Source of the DNA: Lutraria lutraria
Taxonomy: Eukaryota > Mollusca > Bivalvia > Venerida > Mactridae
Reading direction: 5' to 3'
Assembly: GCA_964023205.1 (NCBI GenBank)
Contig: OZ026843.1
Coordinates: 1,225,029-1,289,028 of the forward strand
DNA: 64,000 nucleotides
Each line of letters begins with the position of its first letter. The stretch's first letter is position 1. Shown in pieces: positions 63,978-64,000 of this stretch. Under the pieces are notes generated by a model, which did not search any database, was not told the origin of the DNA, and saw nothing but the letters and a program-made list of their open reading frames with translations. The translations under genes were made by a program, and so were the position numbers.

Positions 63978-64000
63978 TTACAACAACACCAATCAACGTA

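Larger units (their letters stand above)
1..64000 (+). repeat. Satellite DNA array, ~60-bp monomer, head-to-tail
   Basis: Every part of the window consists of the same monomer of 58, 60 or 61 bp, in the same orientation, with no inverted segment and no unrelated insertion seen. The most constant part is TTAGCTGTGGTCAG followed by TTTATATCC. The most variable parts are TGAC/TTAC, the CAA-rich tract (AACACCAATC, ATCACTAATC, AACACCATC, AACAATC, ATCAATC, ACACCTACC), CTTATG/CGTATG, TTTTAG/TTTCAG and TGTATG/TGTAGG. A 61-bp monomer starting at position 59 has 21 G or C bases, about 34%. Tandem arrays of this length are typical of eukaryotic heterochromatin. Function cannot be read from sequence alone; a centromeric or pericentromeric location is inference. 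The array runs off both ends of the window. Confidence 0.99.

Noticed and set aside
1..64000. CRISPR array
   Set aside because: The regular ~60-bp spacing superficially resembles repeat plus spacer, but the whole monomer is conserved. There are no unique spacers and no adjacent cas genes.
1..64000. CENP-B box within the monomer
   Set aside because: The essential TTCG...CGGG pattern is not present. The only common CpG is in AACGTATG. Centromere function cannot be supported from this motif.
1..64000. TATA-box promoter (TTTATATCC) in each monomer
   Set aside because: A TATA-like hexamer in an AT-rich satellite is expected by composition. No initiator, downstream gene or terminator accompanies it.
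1..64000. Telomeric repeat, rDNA spacer or tRNA/5S-derived satellite
   Set aside because: No G-rich telomere motif, no 5S or tRNA internal promoter boxes and no rRNA similarity were recognised in the monomer on either strand.
1..64000. Inserted transposon, target-site duplication or retroelement remnant
   Set aside because: Reading through the window, the monomer phase is never interrupted by unrelated sequence. All length changes are explained by monomer variants or whole-monomer gains and losses.

Overview
The whole 64 kb window is one satellite DNA array. It is an uninterrupted head-to-tail run of a monomer of about 60 bp, present in roughly 1,060 copies (estimated as window length divided by a mean of about 60.3 bp). 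I found no protein-coding gene, RNA gene, transposon, CRISPR array or unique sequence. The base composition is AT-rich, with a representative 61-bp monomer at about 34% GC. An array of this size and purity points to a eukaryotic chromosome, probably constitutive heterochromatin (centromeric, pericentromeric, subtelomeric or an interstitial block). The sequence does not identify the species, and I do not recognise the monomer as a named satellite family.

The monomer runs in one orientation throughout. Its parts, in order, are the core TTAGCTGTGGTCAG, an AT stretch TTTATATCC, a switch site TGAC or TTAC, a CAA-rich tract that varies in length, a second switch AACTTATG or AACGTATG, a third switch TTTTAG or TTTCAG, and the closing TGTATG. 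Three length classes account for nearly all monomers: 61, 60 and 58 bp. They differ only inside the CAA-rich tract. Two broad sequence types alternate. Type A carries TGAC, ATCACTAATC, CTTATG and TTTTAG. Type B carries TTAC, AACACC, CGTATG and TTTCAG. Type A is common in the first 6 kb and at 13.8-22 kb. Type B and mixed forms dominate the 44-64 kb region.

Monomers are organised into several tiers of higher-order repeats (HORs), recognisable from shared rare variants at constant offsets. From left to right: a 1-6 kb mosaic with 1,872-, 607-, 359- and 238-bp duplications; a 2,646-bp pair (about 6,995-12,286); a 5,315-bp pair (about 11,230-21,675; the second copy is 183 bp shorter); a triplet of 3,567-bp type (about 22,190-32,440; the middle copy lacks 482 bp); a 2,822-bp pair (about 32,725-38,368) overlapped by a 2,473-bp pair (about 36,830-41,810); a pair of about 1.5 kb (41,285-44,180); and a pair of 8,241 and 8,421 bp (about 44,364-61,025) followed by a further 2,957-bp copy of its last section. 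Boundaries are accurate to about one monomer, because adjacent monomers are so alike that the exact crossover base cannot be seen.

Wherever I traced copies against each other, the offset changes by whole monomers. This is the pattern expected from repeated in-register unequal exchange or amplification. The biology in this window is therefore satellite evolution and possibly chromatin, not encoded proteins. The open reading frames of 60-86 codons are a by-product of monomer length and of two stop-removing variants, so I have not annotated them as genes.
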